Below are positions 33,929-41,964 of a stretch of DNA of 41,964 nucleotides, in pieces (positions within the stretch are counted from its first letter, which is position 1; each line of letters opens with the position of its first letter). Under the pieces are notes generated by a model. The model saw only the letters and a program-made list of their open reading frames with translations, ran no database searches and was not told the DNA's origin. The position numbers and the translations under genes are program-made. Source of the DNA: an uncultured Lachnospiraceae bacterium. Lineage in GTDB: Bacteria > Bacillota > Clostridia > Lachnospirales > Lachnospiraceae. The stretch is from the NCBI GenBank assembly GCA_947174015.1, contig CAMWHJ010000026.1, positions 1 through 41,964 of the forward strand, written 5' to 3'.

Positions 33929-34620
33929 ATAAGGCAATTGATATATTAACAAAACTGATGAATGGGGAAGAGGTGGGAAAGTCTTTTGATGCAGCATTGT
34001 ATGAATCATACAGTACCAATGCAGAGGTCTATGAGCTGGTGCATCGCATATTGAGACGGATGAATATTCAACTTTATGAATACCATGACAGTCTATACGT
34101 TACCGCAGGTGAAAACAATCAGGTGTTTGGCTTTACCAATGGGGATTTGCGTAAAGAGCTGGGGTTAAAAGTGAATCGGGAGCTTTACATGTGCTATTTT
34201 ATTATATATCAGATCATTACCTGCTTTTATAAGGATTCGGCAGGTTACAATTTTACAGAATATATTCGTATCGAGGATGTGATTACAGCGGTGGATGCTT
34301 CCTTAAGCCACATCATAGACAATTTAGAGATTTTGGCTGAGAATGAAACAGAGGAACACAGTTTTAAAACCATTGCCCTGATGTGGAATGAGCTTCCTGC
34401 AGCAACGGAGGAAGCGGTTCGGGCTGCCAAAAATTCCAAAGCAGGGTATGTTAAGCTGGTATTCAATTTTCTGGTAACCCAGCAGCTCATGGCAGAATCT
34501 CAGGAGAGATACTACTTAAAGGAAAAGGCAAAGGCATTTATCGAACATTATTTTGAAGATAACAAGGGAAGGCTGTATCAGATTATCAAGGGAGAGGAGC
34601 AGGAAGATGCCACATATTAA
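33910..34620 (+). CDS. JetB-like (DUF6063, MukE/MksE-type) subunit
   Basis: A 236-aa protein with helical and winged-helix-like content (LVHRILRRMNIQLYEY, DSLYVTAGENNQVFGF). Size and position between a kleisin-like gene and an SMC-like gene match the MukE/MksE/JetB subunit that binds the kleisin and the SMC heads; I place it in DUF6063 from memory of family layout. Its ATG lies inside the end of the JetA-like gene, and its stop overlaps the SMC-like gene by 14 nt, so all three subunits are translationally coupled, as expected for a stoichiometric complex. Confidence 0.7.
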   Translation: MEERNLDKAIDILTKLMNGEEVGKSFDAALYESYSTNAEVYELVHRILRRMNIQLYEYHDSLYVTAGENNQVFGFTNGDLRKELGLKVNRELYMCYFIIYQIITCFYKDSAGYNFTEYIRIEDVITAVDASLSHIIDNLEILAENETEEHSFKTIALMWNELPAATEEAVRAAKNSKAGYVKLVFNFLVTQQLMAESQERYYLKEKAKAFIEHYFEDNKGRLYQIIKGEEQEDATY

Positions 34621-37600
34621 TCGCATTCGTGTGAACAACGTAAAATATAATTTTGGAACTCAGTTTTATGATGATTTTATACTGCGTTTCTCAGGGAAAA
34701 ATACCATCTACGATCTGGCAAACGGTGGTGGCAAAAGCATTCTGATGCTGCTGTTATTACAGAATATGATACCAAACTGCACTTTAGATGAAAAGCAGCC
34801 CATGGAAAAGCTGTTTCGCACCGGAAACGGTAACAGTACCATTCATTCTCTGGTGGAGTGGCAGTTGAATTCGGATCATATAAAAAACGGTTATCAGTAT
34901 ATGACCACAGGCTTTTGTGCAAGAAAGGGAAGAGAGCATGCCCAAGAACAGGGGCAGGAAAGAGAAAATGCTGTCATGGAGTATTTTAATTATGTGATTT
35001 TTTATCGGGAGTTTAATGATAACGACATTAAGAATCTGCCTTTAAGTAACGGCAGGGAGCGGATTACCTACACAGGATTAAAAAATTATCTAAAGGATTT
35101 AGAGCACAAGGCTCACAGTCTGATTGTAAAAATTTTTGATCGAAAGGGCGAATATCAGCAGTTTATCAGTCAGTATGGCATTTATGAGAGCGAGTGGGAA
35201 ATTATTCGCGGGATCAATAAGACAGAAGGTCATGTGCGTACATATTTTGAGACCAATTATAAGACCACCAGAAAGGTAGTGGAGGATCTGCTGATTGAAG
35301 AGATTTTACAAAAGTCTTATTACAATCATACCGGTGAGGGGGAAGATTTTGCAAAACTTTTGTTGGATATTAAGAATAAGCTGGTGGAGCTTGCCAAAAA
35401 GAAAAAGGATATCCATAATTATGATCATCAGATGGAAGTATTGGAGAGCTTTCTGGGAAGAATTCAGTCCTTGAAGGGAATGTATCACAAAAAGGGAGGA
35501 ATTGAAAAGAAGTTTGCCTGTGCTTATCATACCTGCGAAAAGGATCTCAAAGCATTATCAGAGGAATTGGAAACTCTTACAGACAGCCGCAGCAGCCTTT
35601 TGGACAGCAAAAGAAAGAAGAAGGCCATGGTGGATACTGCATTGGTACAGGTGGAAGCGGAGGAGCTGTCTAAGCTGGACAAAGCGGTGGATAGTGCAAA
35701 GCTGACCATTGCCGGATTCGAAAACCAGCTGGAAAACCATAGAAAGCAGTTGTTAGACAGTGAAAATGCCAATGATTATCTGGAATATTTAGAATATAAA
35801 AAAGAATATGAGGCAGCGCAGTTCGCTGTATCCGGCAACAGAAATCAGGATGAATTACAGGATTATTTAAGACAGTTATCAGCCTGTTTTTATACAAAAT
35901 ATCAGGAAAAAAGGCAGGAGTATACAGGGGAGCTATCTCAACTTATTGTGGTTCAATCCCAACTTTTGGATCAAAGCCAAGAGGAGCAAACAGGCTTACA
36001 AAATATGCAGGATGAAATTGCCCTGAAAAAAAGCAGATTGCTCTTATTGGAGGAAGAAAAGCAGAGGGAATTTGAAGTTCTGGAAACAAAGAAGAATCAC
36101 ACAAGTTTGCTGTTGTTTGAGGAAGCAGCTTTGAAGGCAGAGAGTACCCAGAAGGAGCAGGCGACGGCGGAAAATCTGTTGTTTTCCAGTAAGGAGGAAG
36201 AGAGGCAGGAAGAAGAAAGGCTTGTGGCTGTAAGGCTTAGAATGGGCGTACTGAAAGGGCAGAAGGACAACCTTTTGTCAAGGCAGGGGCAGTTGGCAGA
36301 ATGGCAAAAGGAATATGGGGAGCAGCGGGACAGCATAGAGAAATTAAAGGAATTTTATGGACAGAAGGAAGAAAATTGCTTAAAAGAGGCGGTATTTTGT
36401 GAACTTCAAAACAATGTATTGGAGCAGCAGTGTATTGGTGAAAAAGTAAAGGAGCTGAAAAGGCAACAGGAAAGTTATAGGAATGGAGAGCTGCTTTTGC
36501 TGCCAGAGCAGATAGAGGAAGCACTGGAAATCATCAATGTGGGCAGAGAACGGGCAGTAACAGGGCAGTGTTATCTTAAGGGAAAATCCTTAGAGCAGCA
36601 GACAGAACTTTTAGAGATTTGCCCCATACTTCCATATAGCATTATCGTGTTTGAAGATTATGAATCCATACAGTATGACAAGAATTTAAAGAAGCTGGGG
36701 CAACAGGGCAGGCTGCTGCCGATCATTCATGTGAATGTCTTAGAAAACAGTCAGTGTTATGACAATATGATATTGGATTTTCTTGCTCCAGACAAAGAAT
36801 GGTTTCTAACAAGAGAGATTTATGAAAAGCTTCAAAAAGATGTGGAAAAAATGATTCAGGAGCAGGAGAAAAAACGAAGGGTACTTCAGGGAAGGCTGGT
36901 GTTGCTCAAAGAAGATTTGTCTTATCTGGAAAATTATGAGATCCGGTTTCAAGGGGACAACGCTAGATGTTTAGAGGAATATGAAAAGAATAAATTGTCT
37001 CTTAAAGATTTAGAGAATGAGGAAGAAAATCTTCAGGAAACAATGCAGAGTTTGCATGAAACGAAATCTGCTTTGCAGGAAAAGCAGATGGATTTACAGA
37101 AAAGAATCCAAGAACTGTCAAGGGAAAAAAATCTATATTTGGAAATTGCACAGAGGTATGAGACTTATTGTGAGAAAGAACAAGCATTACATGAGATGGA
37201 ACATGAGCTGACAGAAGACAGCAGGAAGAAAGAACAGCAAAAAGAAAAACACATAGAAACACTTACAAAGCTTGCAAAAGTAGAGGGACGCATGGACAAC
37301 ATCAACAATACTCTGAAAACGCTGGAGGGGTTTTGGGAATTGGAAATGCAGTCTTTTTATCAGGAGGAAACACAGTGTGTTGCGGAAGAAATTTCCATAC
37401 TTACAATAGAAGAATTGCAGGTGAAATTTAAGGGAAGCAAGGCAGCTTATTTGGCACGCAATGCAGATTTGGCAGATAAGGAGAAACTGGCACATAATTA
37501 TAAACAACAGATGGAGCGTTGTCTGAGCTCTATCAGCTATCGTGGCGGTGATTTGGAAAGGCTGAAAGCAGATTATGAGAATATGAGCTTAAGCAGCAGC

Positions 37601-39013
37601 AGCCTGGAGGAGCGAAAAAGCTGCAAGGAAGAAATTGGCAGACTGGAAGAAAGAATCCGTCAGGAAAAGAAAAATCTGGATCAACAGTCCGAGCAGGCGA
37701 ACCGGAAATTTGGAAGCGTTGAACATGGAAAAACGCTGGTGCAGGAAAAGTATGGTGTATACCAGCCTATGAAGCTGTCCGGTCAGGAACTGCAGCAGTT
37801 TATCAAAGAATATAAAAAACTTTTAGCAGAGACGGAAGAACAGCTTAAGGAACTGCAGGAGAAAGAAAAACAGATGGAGAAGGAACAATCTGCCTTAGAG
37901 ACAATGAGAGAAGATATGCTTCATATGATGGAGTCAGCAGGTATCGATTATCAGTCCCACCATGATACTTTACGGTTGGATAAGCCTTTGAAGCAGACGT
38001 ACAAGGAATTGAAAGAGCTGTATGAAAAAGTCATGAAGGAAGAGTATCAACGCAGGGAGACTTTTGAAAAGGATAAAAACCGTTTAAAAGAGACTTTGAT
38101 ACTTACCAATGCCCACGAGCTGGCAGGGGAGGTGGAAAAGCATATTGTGAGCCCTGAGAGTGAATCACAGGCAGAAGAACTTATGGAAAATATTAAGGAT
38201 ACCATTTCCTGCATTCAACTGGAAAAGTCCGGGGTGGAAAAGGGCATTGAGGATATGGAAAAAATCAAGTACAATTTTGAAAGCCAGTGTATCCAAACCT
38301 GTATTAATATGAAGTCTGCCCTGGACAGATTGTCAAAGCTGTCGGGCATTGTGCTGGATGATAAAACCATACCAATGATAACCTTAAGTATCCCTTACAT
38401 TAAAGAAGAACTATACGAATCTGCTATGTCAAACTATATTAATCAAGTTATTGAGACGGCAGACAGCTTTGGGACCGAAAATGAAAGGGTGAAATACATC
38501 CGCAGCCAGTTGGCATGGAAAAAGCTTTTTTCTGTTATTGTAAAAGATATGAATTTAATAAAATTGAATTTATATAAAAGAGAGCGGATTAAGGAGCAGA
38601 GCCGCTATCTGAAATATGAGGAGGCGGTAGGCAGTACGGGGCAGTCTCAGGGTATTTACATACAGTTTCTGGTGGCAATTATTCATTATATTACCAGTAT
38701 GAATTCTGCCAACTCAGATCCCCATAAGCTGAAAAATGTTATTTTTATTGATAATCCTTTCGGTGCTGCAAAGGATGTATATATATGGGAGCCTATCTTT
38801 AAGCTTCTGAAAGCCAATAATGTGCAGTTAATTGTGCCGGCAAGAGGTGCGACGCCTGCCATAACCGGAAGATTTGAGGTGAACTATATTCTGGGGCAAA
38901 AGCTTATGGATGGCAGACAACAGACGGTGGTGGTGGATTATCGCAGTCAGACCCGGCAGGAGGAATTGGAGTATACCAGCCTTACCTATGAGCAAAACAC
39001 ATTAGAATTTTAG
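34607..39013 (+). CDS. JetC-like SMC/MukB-type ATPase
   Basis: A 1468-aa SMC-like protein. The N-terminal head has Walker A NGGGKS (39-44). Very long Lys/Glu/Gln-rich coiled coils occupy about 230-1280, interrupted near 610-730 by a less helical stretch (VGRERAVTGQCYL, ICPILPYSIIVFEDY) that would be the hinge. The C-terminal head carries the ABC signature STGQSQG (1343-1349) and Walker B VIFIDNPFG with Asp1382; the residue after Asp is Asn1383, where most SMC proteins have the catalytic Glu. It would form a dimer that extrudes or entraps DNA with the two preceding subunits. The start ATG 34607 overlaps the JetB-like stop and has an AGGAGC ribosome site. No JetD nuclease gene follows. Confidence 0.82.
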   Translation: MPHINRIRVNNVKYNFGTQFYDDFILRFSGKNTIYDLANGGGKSILMLLLLQNMIPNCTLDEKQPMEKLFRTGNGNSTIHSLVEWQLNSDHIKNGYQYMTTGFCARKGREHAQEQGQERENAVMEYFNYVIFYREFNDNDIKNLPLSNGRERITYTGLKNYLKDLEHKAHSLIVKIFDRKGEYQQFISQYGIYESEWEIIRGINKTEGHVRTYFETNYKTTRKVVEDLLIEEILQKSYYNHTGEGEDFAKLLLDIKNKLVELAKKKKDIHNYDHQMEVLESFLGRIQSLKGMYHKKGGIEKKFACAYHTCEKDLKALSEELETLTDSRSSLLDSKRKKKAMVDTALVQVEAEELSKLDKAVDSAKLTIAGFENQLENHRKQLLDSENANDYLEYLEYKKEYEAAQFAVSGNRNQDELQDYLRQLSACFYTKYQEKRQEYTGELSQLIVVQSQLLDQSQEEQTGLQNMQDEIALKKSRLLLLEEEKQREFEVLETKKNHTSLLLFEEAALKAESTQKEQATAENLLFSSKEEERQEEERLVAVRLRMGVLKGQKDNLLSRQGQLAEWQKEYGEQRDSIEKLKEFYGQKEENCLKEAVFCELQNNVLEQQCIGEKVKELKRQQESYRNGELLLLPEQIEEALEIINVGRERAVTGQCYLKGKSLEQQTELLEICPILPYSIIVFEDYESIQYDKNLKKLGQQGRLLPIIHVNVLENSQCYDNMILDFLAPDKEWFLTREIYEKLQKDVEKMIQEQEKKRRVLQGRLVLLKEDLSYLENYEIRFQGDNARCLEEYEKNKLSLKDLENEEENLQETMQSLHETKSALQEKQMDLQKRIQELSREKNLYLEIAQRYETYCEKEQALHEMEHELTEDSRKKEQQKEKHIETLTKLAKVEGRMDNINNTLKTLEGFWELEMQSFYQEETQCVAEEISILTIEELQVKFKGSKAAYLARNADLADKEKLAHNYKQQMERCLSSISYRGGDLERLKADYENMSLSSSSLEERKSCKEEIGRLEERIRQEKKNLDQQSEQANRKFGSVEHGKTLVQEKYGVYQPMKLSGQELQQFIKEYKKLLAETEEQLKELQEKEKQMEKEQSALETMREDMLHMMESAGIDYQSHHDTLRLDKPLKQTYKELKELYEKVMKEEYQRRETFEKDKNRLKETLILTNAHELAGEVEKHIVSPESESQAEELMENIKDTISCIQLEKSGVEKGIEDMEKIKYNFESQCIQTCINMKSALDRLSKLSGIVLDDKTIPMITLSIPYIKEELYESAMSNYINQVIETADSFGTENERVKYIRSQLAWKKLFSVIVKDMNLIKLNLYKRERIKEQSRYLKYEEAVGSTGQSQGIYIQFLVAIIHYITSMNSANSDPHKLKNVIFIDNPFGAAKDVYIWEPIFKLLKANNVQLIVPARGATPAITGRFEVNYILGQKLMDGRQQTVVVDYRSQTRQEELEYTSLTYEQNTLEF

Positions 39014-39132
39014 GAATTGCATATACAAAATGAATTGCATAAACAATTAGGGAAAAATAATGGAAGATATAAAACAATAAATACAGTGCAAACTTAATTA
39101 AAAAATAATTTGAAAAAATAATAAAAATAGTA

Positions 39133-39161
39133 TTGACAAATATGGACTGCTATGCTATTAT
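39133..39161 (+). promoter_or_regulatory. Strong consensus promoter
   Basis: A perfect TTGACA (39133-39138), 17-bp spacer, TATTAT (39156-39161) and extended TGC before the -10. It shares the TGCTATTAT core with the pilus promoter at 8027-8055, and is among the best promoter matches in the window despite having no clear gene downstream. Confidence 0.75.
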
Positions 39162-39205
39162 AAATTCATCAATCAACAACGAATCATTATTTATCTAGTT
39201 TTTAA

Positions 39206-39385
39206 ACAGAGTTTGAAAGGAAACGTAAGAAAATTTCAAACAATGAAAACAGTAAAATAACTGGTGGCGTTGAAGATGTACAAAAAGACGGACAAAACAG
39301 TACAAGTCAGGAGGTAGATTCCGGTGAACAATATGGAGATGGCAATAAGCAGTGCATAGTAGTCAATGCAGGACTGGAGGATTGA
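39206..39385 (+). pseudogene. Possible decayed double-glycine-leader peptide gene
   Basis: A stop-free frame of 59 codons reads RKKISNNENSKITGG and then an acidic, polar stretch ending IVVNAGLED. The K-I-S-N-N-E----I-T-G-G pattern closely resembles the double-glycine leader of bacteriocin and RiPP precursors exported by peptidase-containing ABC transporters. No ATG, GTG or TTG occurs in frame before the motif; the codons after the AAAGGA ribosome-like site are AAA CGT AAG AAA, so the start may have mutated. No transporter or modification gene is intact nearby. Confidence 0.35.
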
Positions 39386-39462
39386 TTCCAATGGACAGGG
39401 AAGAAATTAGATGGAGTGCATGATACAAGAAAATGCCGGTTAGGAGGATTGATTCCAATGGA
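39365..39462 (+). repeat. Imperfect tandem repeat, two units, 67-bp period
   Basis: Two 31-bp units (39365-39395 and 39432-39462) share a perfect 20-bp core, GGAGGATTGATTCCAATGGA, and start AATGC-GG. A shared AGTGCAT lies before each. Only two units exist, so it is a duplication, not a CRISPR array. Confidence 0.75.
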
Positions 39463-39623
39463 AATGTAATGAAACTTAATTCAATATGTGTGATGGATAA
39501 GTTGAAATCCTGAGCATAATCGATGAAAAAGAATTATATCTGTCTGGAATAATATCTTTGTTGAAGATTATCGTAATTATTTTCGGATAAATATTAGAAT
39601 GAAAAAGGAAATCAAAGATAAAG

Positions 39624-39743
39624 ATGTCCGAAAAAAGTGTTACTTATCCCATATTGAAACAATATCACAGTAAGGATGGAATAAGGTTGTGTAAAGAAAC
39701 AGCTTATTTGGAGTATGAATCACCAAAGCAAATTAAGAGTTGA
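39624..39743 (+). CDS. Possible 39-aa peptide or gene fragment
   Basis: An ATG-started frame of 39 codons, beginning MSEKSVTYPILKQYHSKDG and ending YESPKQIKS. The upstream AAAGATAAAG is a poor ribosome site. The composition looks protein-like and could be the 5' end of a lost gene. I do not recognise it. Confidence 0.25.
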   Translation: MSEKSVTYPILKQYHSKDGIRLCKETAYLEYESPKQIKS

Positions 39744-39892
39744 TTTAAGCTGGTGATAGGTAAAAAATAGCAGATTCCGGATTTTAACCGAAGATACTCG
39801 GATTCTTACAGTAAGGGAGTCAAATGCAGGAAAACACATAGAGATCTTTGATTTATAGTAATAATGAAGAACTTAAAAGTACATATGAATTA

Positions 39893-39938
39893 GCAGTCGT
39901 TTTATAAAAATAAATGTAAAACGACTGCTTTTGTTTTT
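39893..39938 (+). terminator. Strong Rho-independent terminator
   Basis: A 12-bp perfect stem, GCAGTCGTTTTA (39893-39904) / TAAAACGACTGC (39917-39928), followed by TTTTGTTTTT. It closes the transcript starting near 39168. Confidence 0.93.
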
Positions 39939-39965
39939 GACATATAATCTAGCATATGATAAACT
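39937..39965 (+). promoter_or_regulatory. Predicted promoter of the TPR protein gene
   Basis: TTGACA (39937-39942) and TAAACT (39960-39965), 17 bp apart, with an extended TGA before the -10. The -35 overlaps the last bases of the preceding terminator. The start codon is 62 bp downstream. Confidence 0.5.
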
Positions 39966-40026
39966 TTTAAGTAGATTGGAGTGTTATACGCATTTTTAAA
40001 TATTGGGGACTTGAGGTGAACAAATT

Positions 40027-41964
40027 ATGGATAAATACGAATACCGTATAAAAGCAGAACAGATTAGAAAGCTGGCAGAGCAGGAAGACTTTGCATCTGC
40101 AATGAAAATTGCCAATACCATTGACTGGAATCGAGTTAGAAGTATACCGATGCTTTGTTTGGTAGGGGAAATTTATGAAAAAAATAACATGTTAGAGGAA
40201 AGCAGGGATGTCATGTTAATTGCATACGACAGGCATCCTTATGGGAGAATGATTATCTACTCATTGGCAGAATTGTCCATTCGTTTGGAGGATTATATTG
40301 ATGCGGTGGAATATTATAAGGAATTTGTGCAGGTAGCTCCAAGGGATACAGGAAGATATATTTTGCAATACAAGCTTTATGAAGCACAGCATGTGGGAAT
40401 CCAAGAGAGAATTGCAGTCTTGGAAGAATTTAAGCGTCATGAATACATTGAAAAATGGGCTTTTGAATTGGCTTATCTGTATCATAGAGCTGAGATGAAA
40501 GAAAAGTGTGTGGCAGAATGTGACGAACTGATCCTTTGGTTTGCAGACGGCAAATATGTGGAAAAGGCAATGGAACTTAAAATGATTTATGCTCCGTTGA
40601 CAGAGGAACAACAGAAAAAGTATGACAGCAGAAATGATGTACAGATTGAAAAGTCCATTGCTGCCGTAGAGGCGGTGGCGGAAAAGCCAAAGGAGGAAGA
40701 ACCGGAAATCGAAGTAAAGACCCATAATTATGGTATCTATGATACGGTTAATCTTCAAAAGGAATTGGCACGAAGCATGCAGCAGATTTTAGATGTGACT
40801 CAACAGGAGCCAACGGAGAAAGCCAAAGATAATTTTACCACATCAGAACAAAGTATACAGCAGCAAGTGATAAAAAAAGAAATCCATCAAAAGGAAGAAG
40901 AACCGGAGGAAGCTTTTGATGAAGAGCAGGTAATGGCAGAGGCTGCAAAGTTGTTGGGAAAAATTACAGGCATCAATCAAATAAGAAAAGCAGAAGAACA
41001 CCCGCAGACAAGCGATGACATGGCAGACGAGCAAAAAGAGGATCTGGATAAGACCAAGGTGTTCGAATTCAATATTAACGAAGCACCTACAAAAATTATA
41101 CCAGTGAAAGAGATTAATGCAGAGCTGCAAAAACAGATGGTGGGACAGGAATCCATCGAGACGATAGGTTCACAACATATTCAGGTGCCAGAAAAACCAG
41201 AAACTATGGAAAATCTGGAGAAAGCTGTTGTGGAAGATAAATCAATGGCAGCAAAACAAGAGAGATCTTATGTAACAGAAGTTGTGAGCCAGACAGAAAT
41301 GCCGGAGGCAGAACAAGTTGAACATCCCACAATAATGCCTGATATGACAGAAACGGATAAGGAAGAGAGCACAGCATCTTCTAAGGAGGTATTTGCACAA
41401 TCGGAAGAGGAGATTCTGGAGAAACAAGCTACCAGCCAGATGAATATTGAAGAGGTGCTAAAAGAATGGGAACGCATCAAAGCAGCTGCCAATGAAGAGG
41501 AGGAAAACTCACAGAATGAATCCTTGGAAGAAACAATGTTTGAAGCGGAAACAGAAGATGAATTTGACTTAATCACAGAAGAAATAGAACTTGAAGTGGT
41601 AGATGATGATGAGTTGGTGGACGATTCTTATAATGAGATAGAAGAGTTTGATGATGAACTGGAAGAGTTGTCTGACATGGAAAGGGAAGATGAATTTGAC
41701 TTAATCACGGAAGAAATAGAACTTGAAGTGGCAGATGATGATGAGTTGGTGGACGATTCTTATAATGAGACAGAAGAGTTTGATGATGAGCAACAGTCTC
41801 ACATGAAGGAATCTAAGAAAGAAATTTATGATTATGGAATTGATTTTGTGGAAACGGAAGCCACCAATGAGTTAGAAGAGGAACAAGACCAGCCGGAAGA
41901 AGTAGAAATGGATGACCAGTCAGAAGCAGACGATATGGAAAGTCTTCTGAAGGAAAGCTATGAT
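40027..41964 (+). CDS. TPR protein with long acidic low-complexity tail (partial, runs off the window)
   Basis: 646 codons are visible without a stop. The frame starts at ATG 40027 (MDKYEYRIKAEQIRKLAE) after a GAGGTGA ribosome site. Residues 1-190 are helical repeats of TPR type (DFASAMKIANTIDW, EESRDVMLIAYDRHPYGRM, DYIDAVEYYKEFVQVAP, CVAECDELILWFADGKY). From about 210 on, the protein is a disordered Glu/Asp/Gln-rich region with no membrane helix. Residues about 510-597 contain a 44-residue tandem duplication. The N-terminus matches a TPR family I recall from Lachnospiraceae; any C-terminal domain lies outside the window. The - strand frames opposite this gene are products of its codon bias. 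Confidence 0.85.
   Translation, partial: MDKYEYRIKAEQIRKLAEQEDFASAMKIANTIDWNRVRSIPMLCLVGEIYEKNNMLEESRDVMLIAYDRHPYGRMIIYSLAELSIRLEDYIDAVEYYKEFVQVAPRDTGRYILQYKLYEAQHVGIQERIAVLEEFKRHEYIEKWAFELAYLYHRAEMKEKCVAECDELILWFADGKYVEKAMELKMIYAPLTEEQQKKYDSRNDVQIEKSIAAVEAVAEKPKEEEPEIEVKTHNYGIYDTVNLQKELARSMQQILDVTQQEPTEKAKDNFTTSEQSIQQQVIKKEIHQKEEEPEEAFDEEQVMAEAAKLLGKITGINQIRKAEEHPQTSDDMADEQKEDLDKTKVFEFNINEAPTKIIPVKEINAELQKQMVGQESIETIGSQHIQVPEKPETMENLEKAVVEDKSMAAKQERSYVTEVVSQTEMPEAEQVEHPTIMPDMTETDKEESTASSKEVFAQSEEEILEKQATSQMNIEEVLKEWERIKAAANEEEENSQNESLEETMFEAETEDEFDLITEEIELEVVDDDELVDDSYNEIEEFDDELEELSDMEREDEFDLITEEIELEVADDDELVDDSYNETEEFDDEQQSHMKESKKEIYDYGIDFVETEATNELEEEQDQPEEVEMDDQSEADDMESLLKESYD
41554..41817 (+). 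repeat. 132-bp in-frame tandem duplication in the TPR gene
   Basis: Units 41554-41685 and 41686-41817 (44 codons each). The first ~104 bp of each differ at only 3 positions; the remaining ~28 bp have diverged. Each encodes EDEFDLITEEIELEV followed by DDDELVDDSYN. The near identity suggests a recent duplication. Confidence 0.9.

Larger units (their letters stand above)
39014..40026. other. 1-kb region with promoter, terminator and only fragmentary reading frames
   Basis: A strong promoter (39133-39161) and a strong terminator (39893-39938) define a ~770-nt transcript. Within it I find no intact gene longer than about 40 codons with convincing signals. It contains a frame resembling a double-glycine peptide leader (39206-39385), an imperfect 31-bp direct repeat (39365-39395, 39432-39462), a hydrophobic frame ending at TTCGGATAA (about 39510-39590), and a 39-codon frame at 39624-39743. 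The simplest reading is a decayed peptide (RiPP or bacteriocin-like) locus; a non-coding RNA is the alternative. Confidence 0.5.

Noticed and set aside
39365-39462. Two identical 20-bp cores, considered as a CRISPR array
   Set aside because: Only two units, the repeats are imperfect outside the core, the intervening DNA resembles a duplication, and no cas genes are present.
40261-41576. Several - strand reading frames (about 60-165 codons) opposite the acidic TPR gene
   Set aside because: They mirror the purine-rich codons of the + strand gene, giving Phe/Leu/Ser-rich nonsense, and lack ribosome sites. The + strand frame is continuous with clear TPR repeats.

Overview
The window looks like the origin-proximal chromosome of a low-GC Clostridia species, most likely Lachnospiraceae. 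The reasons are the parS site with parA, parB and a DUF4446 gene, the DUF3881-type protein, the sortase pilus with a fibro-slime tip adhesin, and a JetA/DUF6063/SMC-like operon. Nearly every gene is on the + strand, as expected for a leading strand near oriC; the only - strand genes are one carboxypeptidase/DUF5050 pair.

Layout. 1-2255: a perfect parS (141-156), a LytTR regulator with two small membrane proteins, and two copies of a palindromic ~70-bp repeat. 2256-5475: an unknown membrane protein, then parA, a third inverted repeat copy running through the parA stop codon, parB and the DUF4446 gene. 5595-7881: an HD-GYP protein, a DUF3881-type protein and tRNA-Arg(CCT). 8027-22421: a long sortase-pilus locus with an extended -10 promoter, a foldable leader, a 1918-aa LPFTG tip adhesin, an LPTTG shaft pilin, a sortase, a MoxR-DUF58-transglutaminase-like triad and a second sortase. 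The transglutaminase-like protein has Ser where the catalytic Cys is expected. 22476-31816: housekeeping genes (3'-5' exonuclease, D-Ala-D-Ala carboxypeptidase, DUF5050 protein, PheA, DUF815 ATPase, TrmB, a stand-alone LytTR regulator, type I pullulanase).

31975-39013: a small protein with three four-Cys repeats ends in a terminator, and is followed by a tightly overlapping three-gene operon resembling Wadjet JetA-JetB-JetC (MksFEB/MukFEB-like condensin). No JetD nuclease gene is visible in the window. 39014-40026: a strong promoter and a strong terminator bracket about 770 nt with no substantial intact gene, only fragments including one that resembles a double-glycine peptide leader. 40027-41964: the 5' part of a TPR protein with a long acidic tail carrying a recent 132-bp tandem duplication; it runs off the window.

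How the genes work together: ParA, ParB and parS segregate the origin. In the pilus locus the two sortases would polymerise and anchor the LPXTG proteins, while the MoxR-DUF58-transglutaminase-like triad may assist assembly at the membrane (inference). The Jet-like operon would form an SMC-type complex. Functions come from motifs read by eye; no database search was run.
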